A DNA stretch of 64,000 nt from Tetmemena sp. SeJ-2015 (Eukaryota; Ciliophora; Spirotrichea; Sporadotrichida; Oxytrichidae), in assembly GCA_027382625.1 (NCBI GenBank), contig JAJKFJ010022119.1:1-64000 (forward strand), given 5' to 3'. A program made the translations under genes and the position numbers. Shown in pieces: positions 24,661 through 34,388 of this stretch. How positions within the stretch are numbered: the stretch's first letter is position 1; the number at the start of each line of letters is the position of its first letter. The notes beneath the pieces are model-generated. The model saw only the letters and a list, made by a program, of their open reading frames with translations, was not told the origin of the DNA and did no database searches.

Positions 24661-26097
24661 AGTAAAATTATTTTGCACATCACTATGAAGTAAGAGTAGT
24701 GGTCATTATTCGACCTTGACAATCCGTTAAGGTCTTACACACTTACCAATGTCTCGTCGAGTTCTTTATTTGAAATGAATTCAAAGATTTTTTTTAATTT
24801 ATTTTTTTAAACTAAAGAAGAATTGCTGGATATTTTGATGATAAGGTAAAATAATTTGAATCGAAGTAAAATAAATGATTAATCCATTGACTCATTGTAA
24901 TTCAATATTTAAAAAAATAATTAAGACCCAAAGGCATGAATTAAGACAAGCATCTGACAGTTTTTGGATTCATAAAAATCACATCTCAAATAATTCAGAT
25001 TGCTCTGTAACATTCCGCATGCATTCCTGGCTCCATGAACTATAAAATCCCTTAATCAAAATTTCAAAATCAATTATAGTTGAGGACATCCTAGAACTGA
25101 CGCTTGATTTAACACAAGATATAATCGATCTCAGAGGAGTATTTTGAGTGACTTTATTAAGAATCACTCTATTACTTAATTAATAACAAGTAATTTATAA
25201 GCTTTAATTAATTTCTTATTAACTTTTTGAAAAATTGGTCTTAAATTAATCCATAATTAATTTATTTTAAATTTTTACCACCTAATATTTTATCTATAGA
25301 TTAAATTTTTGGATAAATTTTCTTTAAAATATTAAAAATTTATTTGGAAATTTTAATAACTTAATAATATTATAGATATAAGCTTATTTTGTTAGAGGTA
25401 TAGTGAGCGTATACTGAGCGTATAAAAGAGCGTATAGAACCCGTATATGACGTATAGAGAGCTTATGTTTATTAATGTCAATAATTCTAGTTTTATACTA
25501 TAAATTACTCTAATTTCACCTTAAAATATTAATAAATAATTGATAGACAAAAAAGAGAAAAGACCTCTAGTAGAACTCAAAATACCCAAATTTCTAATCA
25601 ATACATTAAAATATATTTTCCTAATTAATAACAAAAATTTAATAGAATTGAATCACCATTTTAAGATGTCAAAGTTAATTAATCATTACATTCTTCTGTA
25701 TTTCAAAGATTTCACCTTATTTAATTTAATAGATAAATAGCGATAAATAATGCTTCATAAACTCTCAGAAAACATTAAAAATAATGAAGTCTGTTCGATC
25801 TTCGTGAATATTTCTGTCTTAAAATCAACCTTTGCATCCTCTGTTAGGTTAATAATTTTAACTTTCTTCTTTCATACTCAAGAGAAAAGGTACACTCAAT
25901 TCAAGCAGCTTAGACTTTATGGTTAACTAACATGCAGATTTGATTTACTCATTTGTATTTTCTTCTATTGATCAAAATATGTACCTTTTCTTTTCTTATT
26001 TGACTCAGTTATTTCACTACGAAGTTTTCCGTCTTCCATAAATGATAAATGAAATTTATAAAACTTATAAATGCTTAATGATTAACTTAATGCATCT
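24661..26097. other. AT-rich DNA with a small degenerate tandem repeat
   Basis: Mostly background. The repeat at 25399-25462 is listed separately. A standard-code frame at 25540-25740 is probably chance. Confidence 0.3.
25399..25462 (+). repeat. Degenerate ~11-bp tandem repeat (GTATANNGAGC)
   Basis: Six consecutive units begin with GTATA: GTATAGTGAGC, GTATACTGAGC, GTATAAAAGAGC, GTATAGAACCC, GTATATGAC, GTATAGAGAGC. It is a short array in otherwise unstructured AT-rich DNA. Confidence 0.7.
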
Positions 26098-26722
26098 AAT
26101 TATGGGATGAATATGATTAGTTCATCGTGGGTAAGCAGAACCAAATCAAGATTGCATTCTAGAGTAAAGTGGTATATATTACATTAGAGATAGTTTAAAA
26201 GCATTATGTTTTTAAATTTAATGAGGATCAGCTCCTACAATTAATGTCAAGATCATCATGACGTCAACTCAGTCTGAGTTTCAGTTTTAGTGATGCGTTC
26301 AAAGTAGTTGTCTCCATAGGAAAAGTGTAGACTCTTTATAGATGTTGTAGTCGGAAAAGGATTCTGCTTGTTCTTGTTGAAGATCTTGTTCTGGGTGTTT
26401 TAAAAAGTACGCAAATCCAAGCATAAATTATTTATCTCTTTGAGTTTGCCCGCGAAAATCATTATTTGATAATCGGGAGGATCCTTTTTTACTCTGGACA
26501 TTGCCTCCTCGGGTGTCATCTTTAAGTTTTTTTAGTTGAGCTTGCTGTTGTAGATGTAGAAGTGGATGTAGTAGTTGATGTATTGTTAGGTAGACATTTA
26601 AATTAAATTAACTCTATATTTAAAGCGTAATATAATATGAATCACACAACGAGGAATGAATCAGAATGTATTTCTAAGTAAAACCAATCGACGATCATGC
26701 ATTCATATTCATCCTATAATTT
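26098..26722 (-). mobile_element. Ubiquitin-like element R3 (best preserved)
   Basis: The left end TTATGGGATGAATATGATTAG and right end (minus strand) TTATAGGATGAATATGAATG are inverted relative to each other, giving short imperfect terminal repeats with core TATRGGATGAATATGA. The single gene lies between them on the minus strand (26299-26597). The promoter-side flank (26598-26700) is conserved with R2, R4 and R5, including TGATTCATA and CTTAGAAATA blocks. The element is 625 bp, too small for its own transposase, so it would be mobilised in trans if at all. Confidence 0.75.
26299..26597 (-). CDS. Ubiquitin-like protein with N-terminal low-complexity tract (R3)
   Basis: The ATG at 26597 (ATG-TCT-ACC) opens, in the domain frame with TAA as Gln, a Tyr/Asn-rich tract (STQQYINYYIHFYIYN). 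This becomes LKMTPEEAMSRVKKDPPDYQ and IMIFAGKLKE, which align with ubiquitin residues 15-51. Then comes a segment equivalent to the 27-35 nt intron of R4/R5 whose 5' GT has changed. A polar loop (DLQQEQAE) follows, then SFSDYNIYKESTLFLW, matching ubiquitin 55-70 (TLSDYNIQKESTLHLV). A TGA ends the frame at 26301-26299. The fold core (PPD..IFAGK, SDYN, KESTL) is well kept. There is no C-terminal RLRGG, so this is a ubiquitin-fold domain rather than a conjugatable modifier. Role unknown. Confidence 0.7.
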
Positions 26723-26924
26723 AATTATGAATAGACAAAGAGTAATTAAGTCTTGCTAGAGTTCAATTAAGAATATGCTAAAAGGATTACTTTAATAGAG
26801 AATTATTTTAAGACAGACAATAAGAATCTTAGCTCTAAACTCTAATAAGTTTTAAGAATTCTTAATTAATTATGAGGTCTAGAGTCATAAATTAATTTAG
26901 TTCTCATATTTTAATTCAAATTAT

Positions 26925-27254
26925 TAATTATTGTAGTCACGGAATTAGTTAAGCTTTCTTGTACTAAGCTCTAACTGGGGAGGCTTGACTTTCAAAAGCA
27001 GGAAGAGACCGTTGGAGCCAAGGAGAAGACAGAAGCAAGATCTCTGAAGATTGGAATGGTAGTGAAGATAGTTCCCTACAACTTGAAAAAAGGAACCCAA
27101 CTCCAAGCCGAGGCTAAAAAGAAAAAGAATAAGAATAAGAGCAAAAAGAAGAGACAGGAGAAAGAAGTAAAAATGAAATATATAAGGAAATTCGCCATTT
27201 TAAAACAGAATTTGAAATAAACTTGCAATATTAATTCCGAGTATTTAATATTAA
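26925..27254 (-). repeat. Inverted repeat pair, right arm
   Basis: Reverse-complement match to 20428-20785 (see that entry). It includes the ORF at 26992-27198 and ends abruptly at about 27254. Confidence 0.6.
26992..27198 (-). CDS. MANFL small membrane/secreted-type ORF
   Basis: The ATG at 27198 (AAA ATG GCG) opens MANFLIYFIFTSFSCLFFLL, followed by more Leu/Phe to about residue 30, then ASAWSWVPFFKL. TAG (as Gln) follows and the frame runs on to a TGA at 26994-26992, 68 residues in all. The N-terminus looks like a signal peptide ending near ASA-W. The other repeat arm starts with the same five residues, so the ORF belongs to the repeated unit. No family recognised. Confidence 0.45.
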
Positions 27255-27836
27255 TGGAGTGAGAAGTCGTGCTTTCTCTCTCTAGAACCTCATTTAGATA
27301 AAGAAAATACAGAGTCAAACAACAATATTTAAGCAAGAGTGAGTGAAACTAGACTCCAGCACTCAGAATCACTACACATAGCACACCATCTCAAAATAAT
27401 AAAATAAAATTGATTGATTTTACTTGTCAATGAGTATCAGCAAACAGCAGGCTGTTATTCCACAAATCAAAAGAGAGAAACAGTCATTCACTTTAAGGCT
27501 TTATGCTTAGAGGACACCATATTTGTCACATATTTCGCATTTATTTAAAAGTTTGCTTCAATTCAAAAAATCATCTTTATTTAATTAAAAAGTTAAAATC
27601 AAGGACCCACAGTGAGATAGTGATAGTAAAATTAGCAGGCCATTACTTAATTCCTCTGTCAATTTGTATTTATCCCCTGGAGACGAACTATTTTATTAAT
27701 CCACTTGTAAATTGTGTAGTGAATCTAAAAAGAGTGGTGAATGGCTTTTGTTGAATCCCAAAGCAGTGCGAGAACTATACTTTTTCCAAAACTCTAGTGC
27801 GTTAGCATTATATTAGTAACCTCCTAGTAAAGGAAT
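27255..27836. other. Spacer before the TBE; small candidate ORF at 27430-27615 (+)
   Basis: A code-6 frame starts with ATG at 27430 (MSISKQQAVIPQIKREKQSF) and ends at TGA 27613-27615 (61 residues, basic, two TAA/TAG Gln codons). It is too short to be significant. A standard-code frame at 27503-27754 overlaps it. Nothing else was seen. Confidence 0.2.
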
Positions 27837-27911
27837 CAAAACCCCATAATATGATAAGAAAGTGAAAATAAGTTGTGTATAATTAATTCTTTATTAATAC
27901 TTATATCATGC
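27837..27911 (+). repeat. TBE left inverted terminal repeat
   Basis: 75 bp, beginning CAAAACCCCATAATATG. It has one telomeric CAAAACCCC unit, one fewer than the right end. Confidence 0.93.
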
Positions 27912-27959
27912 GAGTCAACGCGAAATTTCAGAAATAACTACATGATCCATTCCTATCTC

Positions 27960-28960
27960 AGTTCATTACATCGTAAGGTATGGATGTAGTCACCCTTACA
28001 GTAGTAATAGCCAGTTCTCAACATCAACTCCATCGCAAAAAATGTTGAGAGTCCAGCGGGCACTATACTCTCGCATTTGAAAGTTGGCTTTGCAGATGAG
28101 AAAGTTAGGAGTTGCAGGCGTTCCTCATCGCACTTCTAAGTTCAAGATGTGCACATCAATTTATTTGATTGATCTTCAAACTCTTCGCCACTAAGCGCAC
28201 TTCAGTTTGGAGTGCGCGCGAAGATCTTCCATAGAATAGTTTCCTATCTCAAGATCTCTCCGTAGAGACTGTAGCAAAACATCTATCGTTGAAATGCCAT
28301 AACTAACAAAACTGTGAATCGAGTGAGAAGGGCGTTATAGACTTCACTAAGCCATTTATGTATAATAATCTGAAATATATTTACGGCTAGCTGCTCAGGT
28401 GTGAGAGGGATAGCGTAAGTTTGTATGTGTGACGAAGTGTGTTCACACACAACACCTTCATGAAGAAGAGTTGGTACAAGAAGCACGATAACATTAGAAG
28501 TTTTACGAGTTAGGAAAGTAAAATTAATTTACAAGTGCGTATACTTGCAGGATCAGCGAAACTCGGCTTTAGAAGCTTATGTCTTCATTCCTCGCTCTAT
28601 CAAGCGAGAGCAGTATGTTGCGTCCTTAGAAGCTCAGATGTGAGAAGATCACAGGACGGTGAGATCGATTCCCTATCGTGACAACCTCAAACGTACACAA
28701 GACAAAGGAAGCGAAGAAGGCATACGCTGAGTGAACATCACTCCTGTTTTTAATGCATACTCGCCAGAGTTCAACGGCATTGAGTTTTTCTGGAACTTAT
28801 AAGGGACACTAAAAGAAGCTGCTGCTCTATCACTTGATGCATGATTAAAGTATCGATACAGAGGATTTAATAGTGAGTCGTTGTAAGAGAGTGGAAGAAG
28901 AGAAGGAAAAGTTATGTGCGAGATAAGGTAGAGTGAATATTAGGAAAAGTATTTAAGCTT
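27960..28960 (+). pseudogene. TBE transposase (DDE, Tc1/IS630-mariner type), interrupted
   Basis: With TAA/TAG as Gln, the C-terminal part reads VNITPVFNAYSPEFNGIEFFW then NLQGTLKEAA, matching the YSPxxNPIExFWxxLK signature around the third catalytic acid of IS630/Tc1 transposases. The second catalytic Asp is probably RDN (GAC at 28680-28682), with 33 residues to the Glu at 28782-28784, close to the D34/35E spacing. The TAA at 28800-28802 falls inside the motif as Gln. A TGA at 28728-28730 interrupts the frame between these two catalytic residues. The upstream part (VCDEVCSHT..., a possible first Asp) needs frameshifts to join. The N-terminal DNA-binding region was not delineated and the exact start is unknown. 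This corresponds to the family's ~42-kDa ORF. Confidence 0.8.
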
Positions 28961-29992
28961 AACATAATGACTTAAGTCACTTTTGCGCTTATCAGGGAAG
29001 AAGGGAATTTTAAGAGGTTCCTTTCTCTCTTCTGTTGGGGCCACAGATGGACCTAGCTTCCTCATCTTCGAAACCTGCCCCGCATCTATGTGCTCTTTCG
29101 TCGTCCTAAGTTTCTATATGAAGACGCCTTATGGCTCACCTCGATGCATAGTATTTTTGCTTCCGTTGCTCTGATTTACCTTTGCTCTCTCCTTCATTAA
29201 GTAGATGCCAGTGCCAGTTTTCTCTACCAGTTAAACTCTAAACTTACTAGAGAAGTAGGGATACTTCTGAAGCTGCTTCATCCATTCGTCACTGATAACT
29301 ATTCCTTGCTTCTTTTTTTTTAGGGTCGTTCTTCCTCTACTAGAATCTCTTCCTGTGTGATTCTTCAATGATCTCTTTGAGGTACTCTGCAGGTACAGTA
29401 GCAAGGACGCCAAAGAGAACCTTCGTTCTGGCAACTTGTGTTGAGAGTTGTTCCTTGTTAGGAAAGAATAGAGCAAACTCCGGATTCTCCCATCGCATCG
29501 TCATACATATTAGTGACTGAGATCTCAGGATTATTTGGGAATCTCCTTCATGTTGACATCGATTGTTTTGAGAGCTCTCTTCTCATCAAGAATTGCTTGA
29601 GGAACGAGATCTTTGTTCCATCCATTGTCGGAAGGAACAAACAAACTAAGATTATTGTTATTCTATAGCATGAGGCTTCTTACCTTGCTAAGTGAGGTTA
29701 AGATAAGTCTTCCTTGTTTCGGAACCTGTTGCTCAACTTTTGCGCTTCCACTCTTAATCGCTTAACTTTCAAGTTTTCCACCATCTTGCCGAGTTACTCG
29801 TGTCTATTTGGAAAAATTCAAAGTTATTATTTCATTTGATCTAGATGCCGAGGACTCGAAGCTAAAAGTCTTACTATTTAATAGTGGGATCCTATAGGAT
29901 GACAAGGTGAAATAGATAGAGCTAGAGAGAACTAAGCGAATCAGGTGCAAGTTGTGAAGATGAGCTCCTTTTTTATATGTGAGTGGCTCCAT
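28940..29992 (-). pseudogene. TBE minus-strand ORF (accessory protein), frameshifted
   Basis: Reading leftward from an ATG at 29992 (MEPLTYKKGAH) gives 153 codons to a TGA near 29531. A continuous product is recovered in shifted frames: NNPEISVTNMYDDAMGE, then NPEFALFFPNKEQLSTQVAR and VLFGVLATVPAEYLKEIIEE. After a run of nine A (about 29314-29322) it continues QGIVISDEWMKQLQKYPYFS, RVQLVEKTGTGIYLMKERAK and KMRKLGPSVAPTEER. Several Gln are TAA or TAG, including a TAG-TAG pair. Position and strand suit the small accessory (22-kDa) ORF of TBE elements, although the readable region is longer. Its function in the family is unknown. Homopolymer-linked shifts suggest sequencing error or recent decay. 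Confidence 0.6.
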
Positions 29993-30379
29993 TAAAATTA
30001 ATTACTAATTATACTTAAACTTAATTGTAGCAATACTAAAGTTGCTGCAAACTTAATTAGTAGCAGTTCAATCGCGTTGCAATGAAATTAGTAGCCAGCT
30101 ATTTTAAGCCTTTTCGTGACGGTCACATTACTAACTGGTTGCCAACGAATTAGTAGCACTCTAACTGCGTTTTGAACTTATTTCGTAGCAAAATCAAGCA
30201 GAAAAAGAGTTAAATATGGAGCTATCTAATAATAAATAAGAATAATGATAGCAGCTATTAACTGACATCTTTTGCACTATGATGTTCTCGTGAGTGCTCT
30301 CTACACCTAGGCAACAGCATACATAAAATAAGTGGCTGGCTCTTCATAATTTAAAATTTGAATTTAAGGTGGCAACCAA

Positions 30380-31890
30380 CCTAGCTAAGAGACATAGTAC
30401 AGACCTTTAGCAAACAACAAGCTAAACTAATGTTCCGAACAGCAACCAAACAAGATGCTGTGTGCACTAAGTGCAAGGGAAAGCTCTCTGAACTTTGAGC
30501 TCGAGCAAGAGGTCTCTGTGCTTTAAATTGTCAAGCCAAGAGTGGAAAAGGTCGGTGGGCGTTTAAACTATCGCCCCCTAATGCTCCTCTTGTTGCTGCT
30601 CAGAGATCAATGAGGAGAAGAAACTTTTTTGAATGCGAGTAATGTCAACGGACAGTTCGAATATCCTCGAGCCTCAAGGCGGCACATCAAGGAGTCCCCT
30701 CAAAGACAAACCTAAGATCTATAGGAAGCATTAGAAAGTGGACGGTCGCTATCCTTGCTCAACTTGTGAGCAGATATTCTCTCACTCTGCCTTCCTCAAG
30801 AAACACATGGAGAAGAAAGATATGGCTGAGTTCGTATTTGAGGATAAAGAAACTTTAAAGATGGTGCCAGCTAAGAGGCAAGCACGATACCTTGACAAGG
30901 TTTAACTAAAGAGGAAGCAAGAGAGAAGAAGAGGAAGATTGAGTTCATGAATCAGAAGCCTTAGTTTATGTGTGTCTGTAAAGTTTCAGCTAGCTCAAAG
31001 CAAGGAAACTAACAAGCTTGAGAGTTGTAACTTTGGAGGAGTGTGTTCAAAATTACCCTCCACCTTGCTGATGCGAGCGAAGAGACACCATCATACAAGA
31101 AGGTATGCTTACAAGATCTTCCTTACGAATAATTCCTTTTAAAGAAGGAAGAGAGAGGTCTTGAGTTCGCGAACGAACTGAAGTGTTGAGAGAAGCGAGG
31201 ACAAAAACTTGAAGTACGTTTTTCATCTTTCTTCCGATCTCTTATCGATCATGATTACATCGCCATTCGCCTTCCTAAATGGGAGATTACACTATAAGAG
31301 AATTTCTCAGCACGGGCGCAACAAGTACTAGCTTACTTGCTATTCTCACTGACCTCGTTTGAGGAGTGATGGAAGTTGCATGATTGGGATTCGTGCACAG
31401 AAGATCTCAAGCAGAAGAACATCATTGATAAAATTTAAATAATTCAATAAATTGATTTTAAAATTAGACTTCAACAGAGTTGTAAGAAGAGAAAACATTG
31501 GGAAGCATCGGTGCAAGGAACTGCAGGCTACTTCCCATTGAGACAGACTTTTTCTTAACAGTTCAGTGCAGTGGACATTTTGGTCTATAGTTGCAACATA
31601 CTTGAATGGATAGGAAACCAGAGGAATACTACTGGGTTTGAAAGTGAAGATGATGCAATATAATTCGCAACAAGACATTTGTAAGATAGACAAGGTATCG
31701 AACCTTTGAAAAAGTTAGTAAACAAAGTAAAAATCAAGCACCTATGGAACCTAACACTCAGTTATCTGAGATAGAGGAAAGCACTTAAAGGTATAAAATT
31801 CAGAAGATATGAGCCAGACGTCAAGGTCACCTTCCTAGAAGACTTAGATTGCCTGTTTAGGGGTTTAAAATTTAGCATGATTATAAGTAT
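30380..31890 (+). pseudogene. TBE zinc-finger ORF (57-kDa-type), frameshifted
   Basis: Cys pairs appear in order. VCTKCKGKLSEL is near 30460, followed by GLCALNCQAKSGKGRWAF. NFFECEQCQRTV with a His 13 residues on is at 30625-30690; its Q is TAA at 30640-30642. RYPCSTCEQIFSHSAFLKKH is at 30745-30805. The last two are C2H2-finger-like (C-X2-C-X12/13-H), the second lacking its final His (Asp instead). The rest, 31210-31890, reads almost continuously with one TGA (about 31367): FFRSLIDHDYIAIRLPKWEI, then EASVQGTAGYFPLRQTFSQQ and RRYEPDVKVTFLEDLDCLFR. About 490 residues in all agrees with the 57-kDa zinc-finger ORF described for TBE elements. It is broken by at least two frameshifts. Confidence 0.65.
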
Positions 31891-31959
31891 TAATAAAGAA
31901 ATTAATTATACACAACTTATTTTCACTTTCTTATCATATTATGGGGTTTTGGGGTTTTG
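31875..31959 (-). repeat. TBE right inverted terminal repeat
   Basis: 85 bp. On the minus strand it begins CAAAACCCCAAAACCCC, then CATAATATGATAAG, and matches the left end except for one extra 8-bp telomeric unit and a 1-2 bp indel. Confidence 0.95.
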
Positions 31960-31962
31960 AAT

Positions 31963-33425
31963 GGTGAGAACCTAGTGAGGAGCAATTGTTGTAGTAGAAA
32001 TAAAGTCTTCAGGAGAACCTGGCTGATCAGGTGAAAGATTATGTCACACGTAGTTATTGTAGACACAGCTAGTGAAGATGTGAATATGAGGCCTGACCAC
32101 TAGCGTTTACCCTCGTAATATTGCATAAACAGAGGAACCAGATTGATAAAATGGAAATATTTTTGAGATTTTTTTTAATTTTGAAATTTCTAATCAACAC
32201 TAGAAGAAAGTTTGTGCGCCCTCGTAAGTTAGGAAGATTCAGATGTTCCCAGAAAGAGAGAGAGCAGACGATGGAGTCAGAAGTTGAATCCCTCTAGAGA
32301 TTATCTCTCGTCCACAAATGAGAGCGCTGCATCATAACTAATTAATTAATGGTTGTTAAGAACGAGGCTTTACCTGTTATTATAGTATTTTATTTATAAA
32401 GGATTAAATAAGTTCTACCTATTTCCTTAATTTAATTTTAAGTAATATAAGTTGGACTGAGATCATTTAATAATTTTTTTATAATAGAAGAGTGAAATAT
32501 TATTTGAGTAGAATTAGATTATAGAGTTGACATCTGACATAACAAATTATAATTAAATAAATAATTTTAATATTTTTTCATCCCTCCAAATCGTTACTCT
32601 TCATGTTTGTTTTTTTTGTGTTGGATTCTGATCTGGATTCTTCTTATCTGATCTAGGATCGGGAGGTTAGACTAGTTAACATGTTATATTACATAATTGA
32701 GTTAGATTTATATTATTTTACCTTGCTGGCTGATCTGTATATTTAATATATGATGAGTAGATGTAGATTATCGGCGGTAGGTATTTTTAAATTCTTGACT
32801 TAAATATACTAAGGTATCATCTCTGTAATTGCCAACTTTAGATTAATATTTCATTTATTAAAATAAATATCAGAAATAAGATGACACAAGAAATAAAGAG
32901 GAGAAGTATGGACATTAAAGACTACCGAGATTTTATAATAGCAGACTTTGTAAGTAAACCTTTTTCATCTTAAAATAATTTTTGTGATTAATTTTGAGTT
33001 TAGCGGGCATTTAAAAAATTTTCTAACTTTATTGTAGAAGAACTAATTAATTTAGAAAAGGCAGTTTGGGATACTGGAGAGCTTCCAGGTCTAACTCTTT
33101 CACTAATAAAATGGTTAGAGCAAAAATATATCCATTATTTGTGCTTTTAATCATCAGAGTTCAGAGATAAAGGTAACATTTGAACTCGCCATAACTATTT
33201 TCTAAAACAGTGCATTTAGGTGTTGAGTTACATTAAGGCGAAGCTAATGAAATGACAATGGATAAAATAAAACTATAGGATTAAAATCTTCTATTTATAA
33301 TAAGACTTGGGAGAAGCGCATTTAAAAAATTAACCAGTACCTTTAAAGCGATAAATTAGTAATTGAGTGTATTTCTAATATTAAATTACCTAATTGTATT
33401 TTGCCTATATTAATTTACTTAATAA
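31963..33425. other. AT-rich DNA, nothing identified
   Basis: Background with scattered short open frames; no motif seen. Confidence 0.35.
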
Positions 33426-33589
33426 AATATAGGATGAATATGATTGTATGGTCAAGGGTAAGGAAAACTTAATAAAAATATAATTCTTGAGAAAAGTGAT
33501 ATATTTATATTAAATTAGAGATAGTTTAAGCATTAAGTTTTAAATTTAATATGTGAGCCATCTCAAACTAGATCATCGCAAAGAATATA

Positions 33590-33923
33590 AACACCACCGC
33601 CTCTGTCTGAGTTATAATTTTTGCTTCAGAGTTTTGAGCAGTTGTCTGTTGAGTGTAAGAGTAGACTCCTATGTTGTAATCAGTTATAGTTTTTTTATGA
33701 GTGTGATGTTAATTCCTTTCTAGAGATTGCTAAAAAATATGCAAATTAAAGTATACTTTTGTAACTGTTTTACCTTTTAAGATGCGTATCTGCTTATCGG
33801 GAGGGAAATCTTTCTTGTCCTAGACGCTTGCCTCATCGGCTGCCACCTTCAAGCTGTACAAGTCAATCTCAGTGTTGTTGGTGAGGTAGTCGTATTAGTT
33901 GCTGATGTTGTTGTTTTAGACAC
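33590..33923 (-). pseudogene. Ubiquitin-like protein copy R4
   Basis: The family start ATG is GTG here (33923). In the domain frame an Asn/Thr-rich tract (NNNISNQYDYLTNNTEID) leads into LYSLKVAADEASVQDKKDFP and PDKQIRILKGKTV, matching ubiquitin TLEV...[24 protein letters not shown]. The Gln of VQDKK is encoded by TAG at the ubiquitin Gln31 position. Then a 27-nt GT...TTTTTTAG intron-like insert (33756-33730, in frame, no TGA), a polar loop, and TITDYNIGVYS, matching TLSDYNIQKES. The reading stays open well past the fold (TQQTTAQNSEAKIITQTE). The lost ATG makes it doubtful as a functional gene. Confidence 0.65.
33730..33756 (-). other. Short intron in R4 (27 nt)
   Basis: The minus strand begins GTATAC and ends TTTTTTAG. 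It lies at the same place in the ubiquitin-like domain as the 35-nt insert of R5, after the AGK/TSK-containing strand and before the loop that leads to SDYN. Confidence 0.5.
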
Positions 33924-34041
33924 TTAAATAAAGAGGTATCTAACATAAAGCGTAGTTTATTCTGAATGACATAACAAGGACGAATATATTTCTAAGTTAA
34001 ACTAATACGATGATATATTCATATTAAACCTATAATAATTA

Positions 34042-34388
34042 ATTAGCACCTATTTTTAATGAACTTGGCACCGATAGCCAGCGAGATCTAAGTGGATCAG
34101 ACTCTGTGAGTGAGTTATCTTAACGATTAAACTTAGCAAAGTTCTACACCTTTGCTAATTGAGAAAGAGATAAAAAGCTTCACTCCAAGAAAGCTTAGCT
34201 TCTCGAGGTAAAGTTTTATAGACAAACTTAATCATGATCTAGGCTTTTATATGCTCAAGACTTATGAAACGTATTATTAAAGACTTCATAATTACATTTA
34301 AAGAAAAATAAAAACATTCCTCCGTCCTTCATTATCTCAATATGGTATCAAAGATTACAGGCAGCCTATGACATAAAAATTAGATTGA
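34042..34388. other. Spacer, nothing identified
   Basis: AT-rich, no motif. Confidence 0.3.

Larger units (their letters stand above)
27834..31962. mobile_element. TBE-type transposon (telomere-bearing element), 4.12 kb
   Basis: The element body 27837-31959 is flanked by AAT at 27834-27836 and AAT at 31960-31962. Inverted ends start with the telomere repeat: the right end carries two CAAAACCCC-type repeats, the left end one, each followed by CATAATATGATAAGAAAGTG and about 55 more matching bases. About 4.1 kb length, ~78-bp ends with telomeric tips, and a 3-bp target duplication are the published hallmarks of TBE elements in Oxytricha. Three coding regions follow in order: a Tc1/IS630-type transposase (+), a minus-strand ORF, and a zinc-finger ORF (+). 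These elements are cut out during macronuclear development, in which their transposase is known to take part. Confidence 0.95.
33426..34041 (-). mobile_element. Ubiquitin-like element R4
   Basis: The left end TATAGGATGAATATGATTG and right end (minus strand) TATAGGTTTAATATGAATAT form imperfect inverted termini. The gene lies between, on the minus strand. The promoter-side flank GTTTAACTTAGAAATATATTC and the CATTCAGAATAAAC block match R2, R3 and R5. Length 616 bp. Confidence 0.75.
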
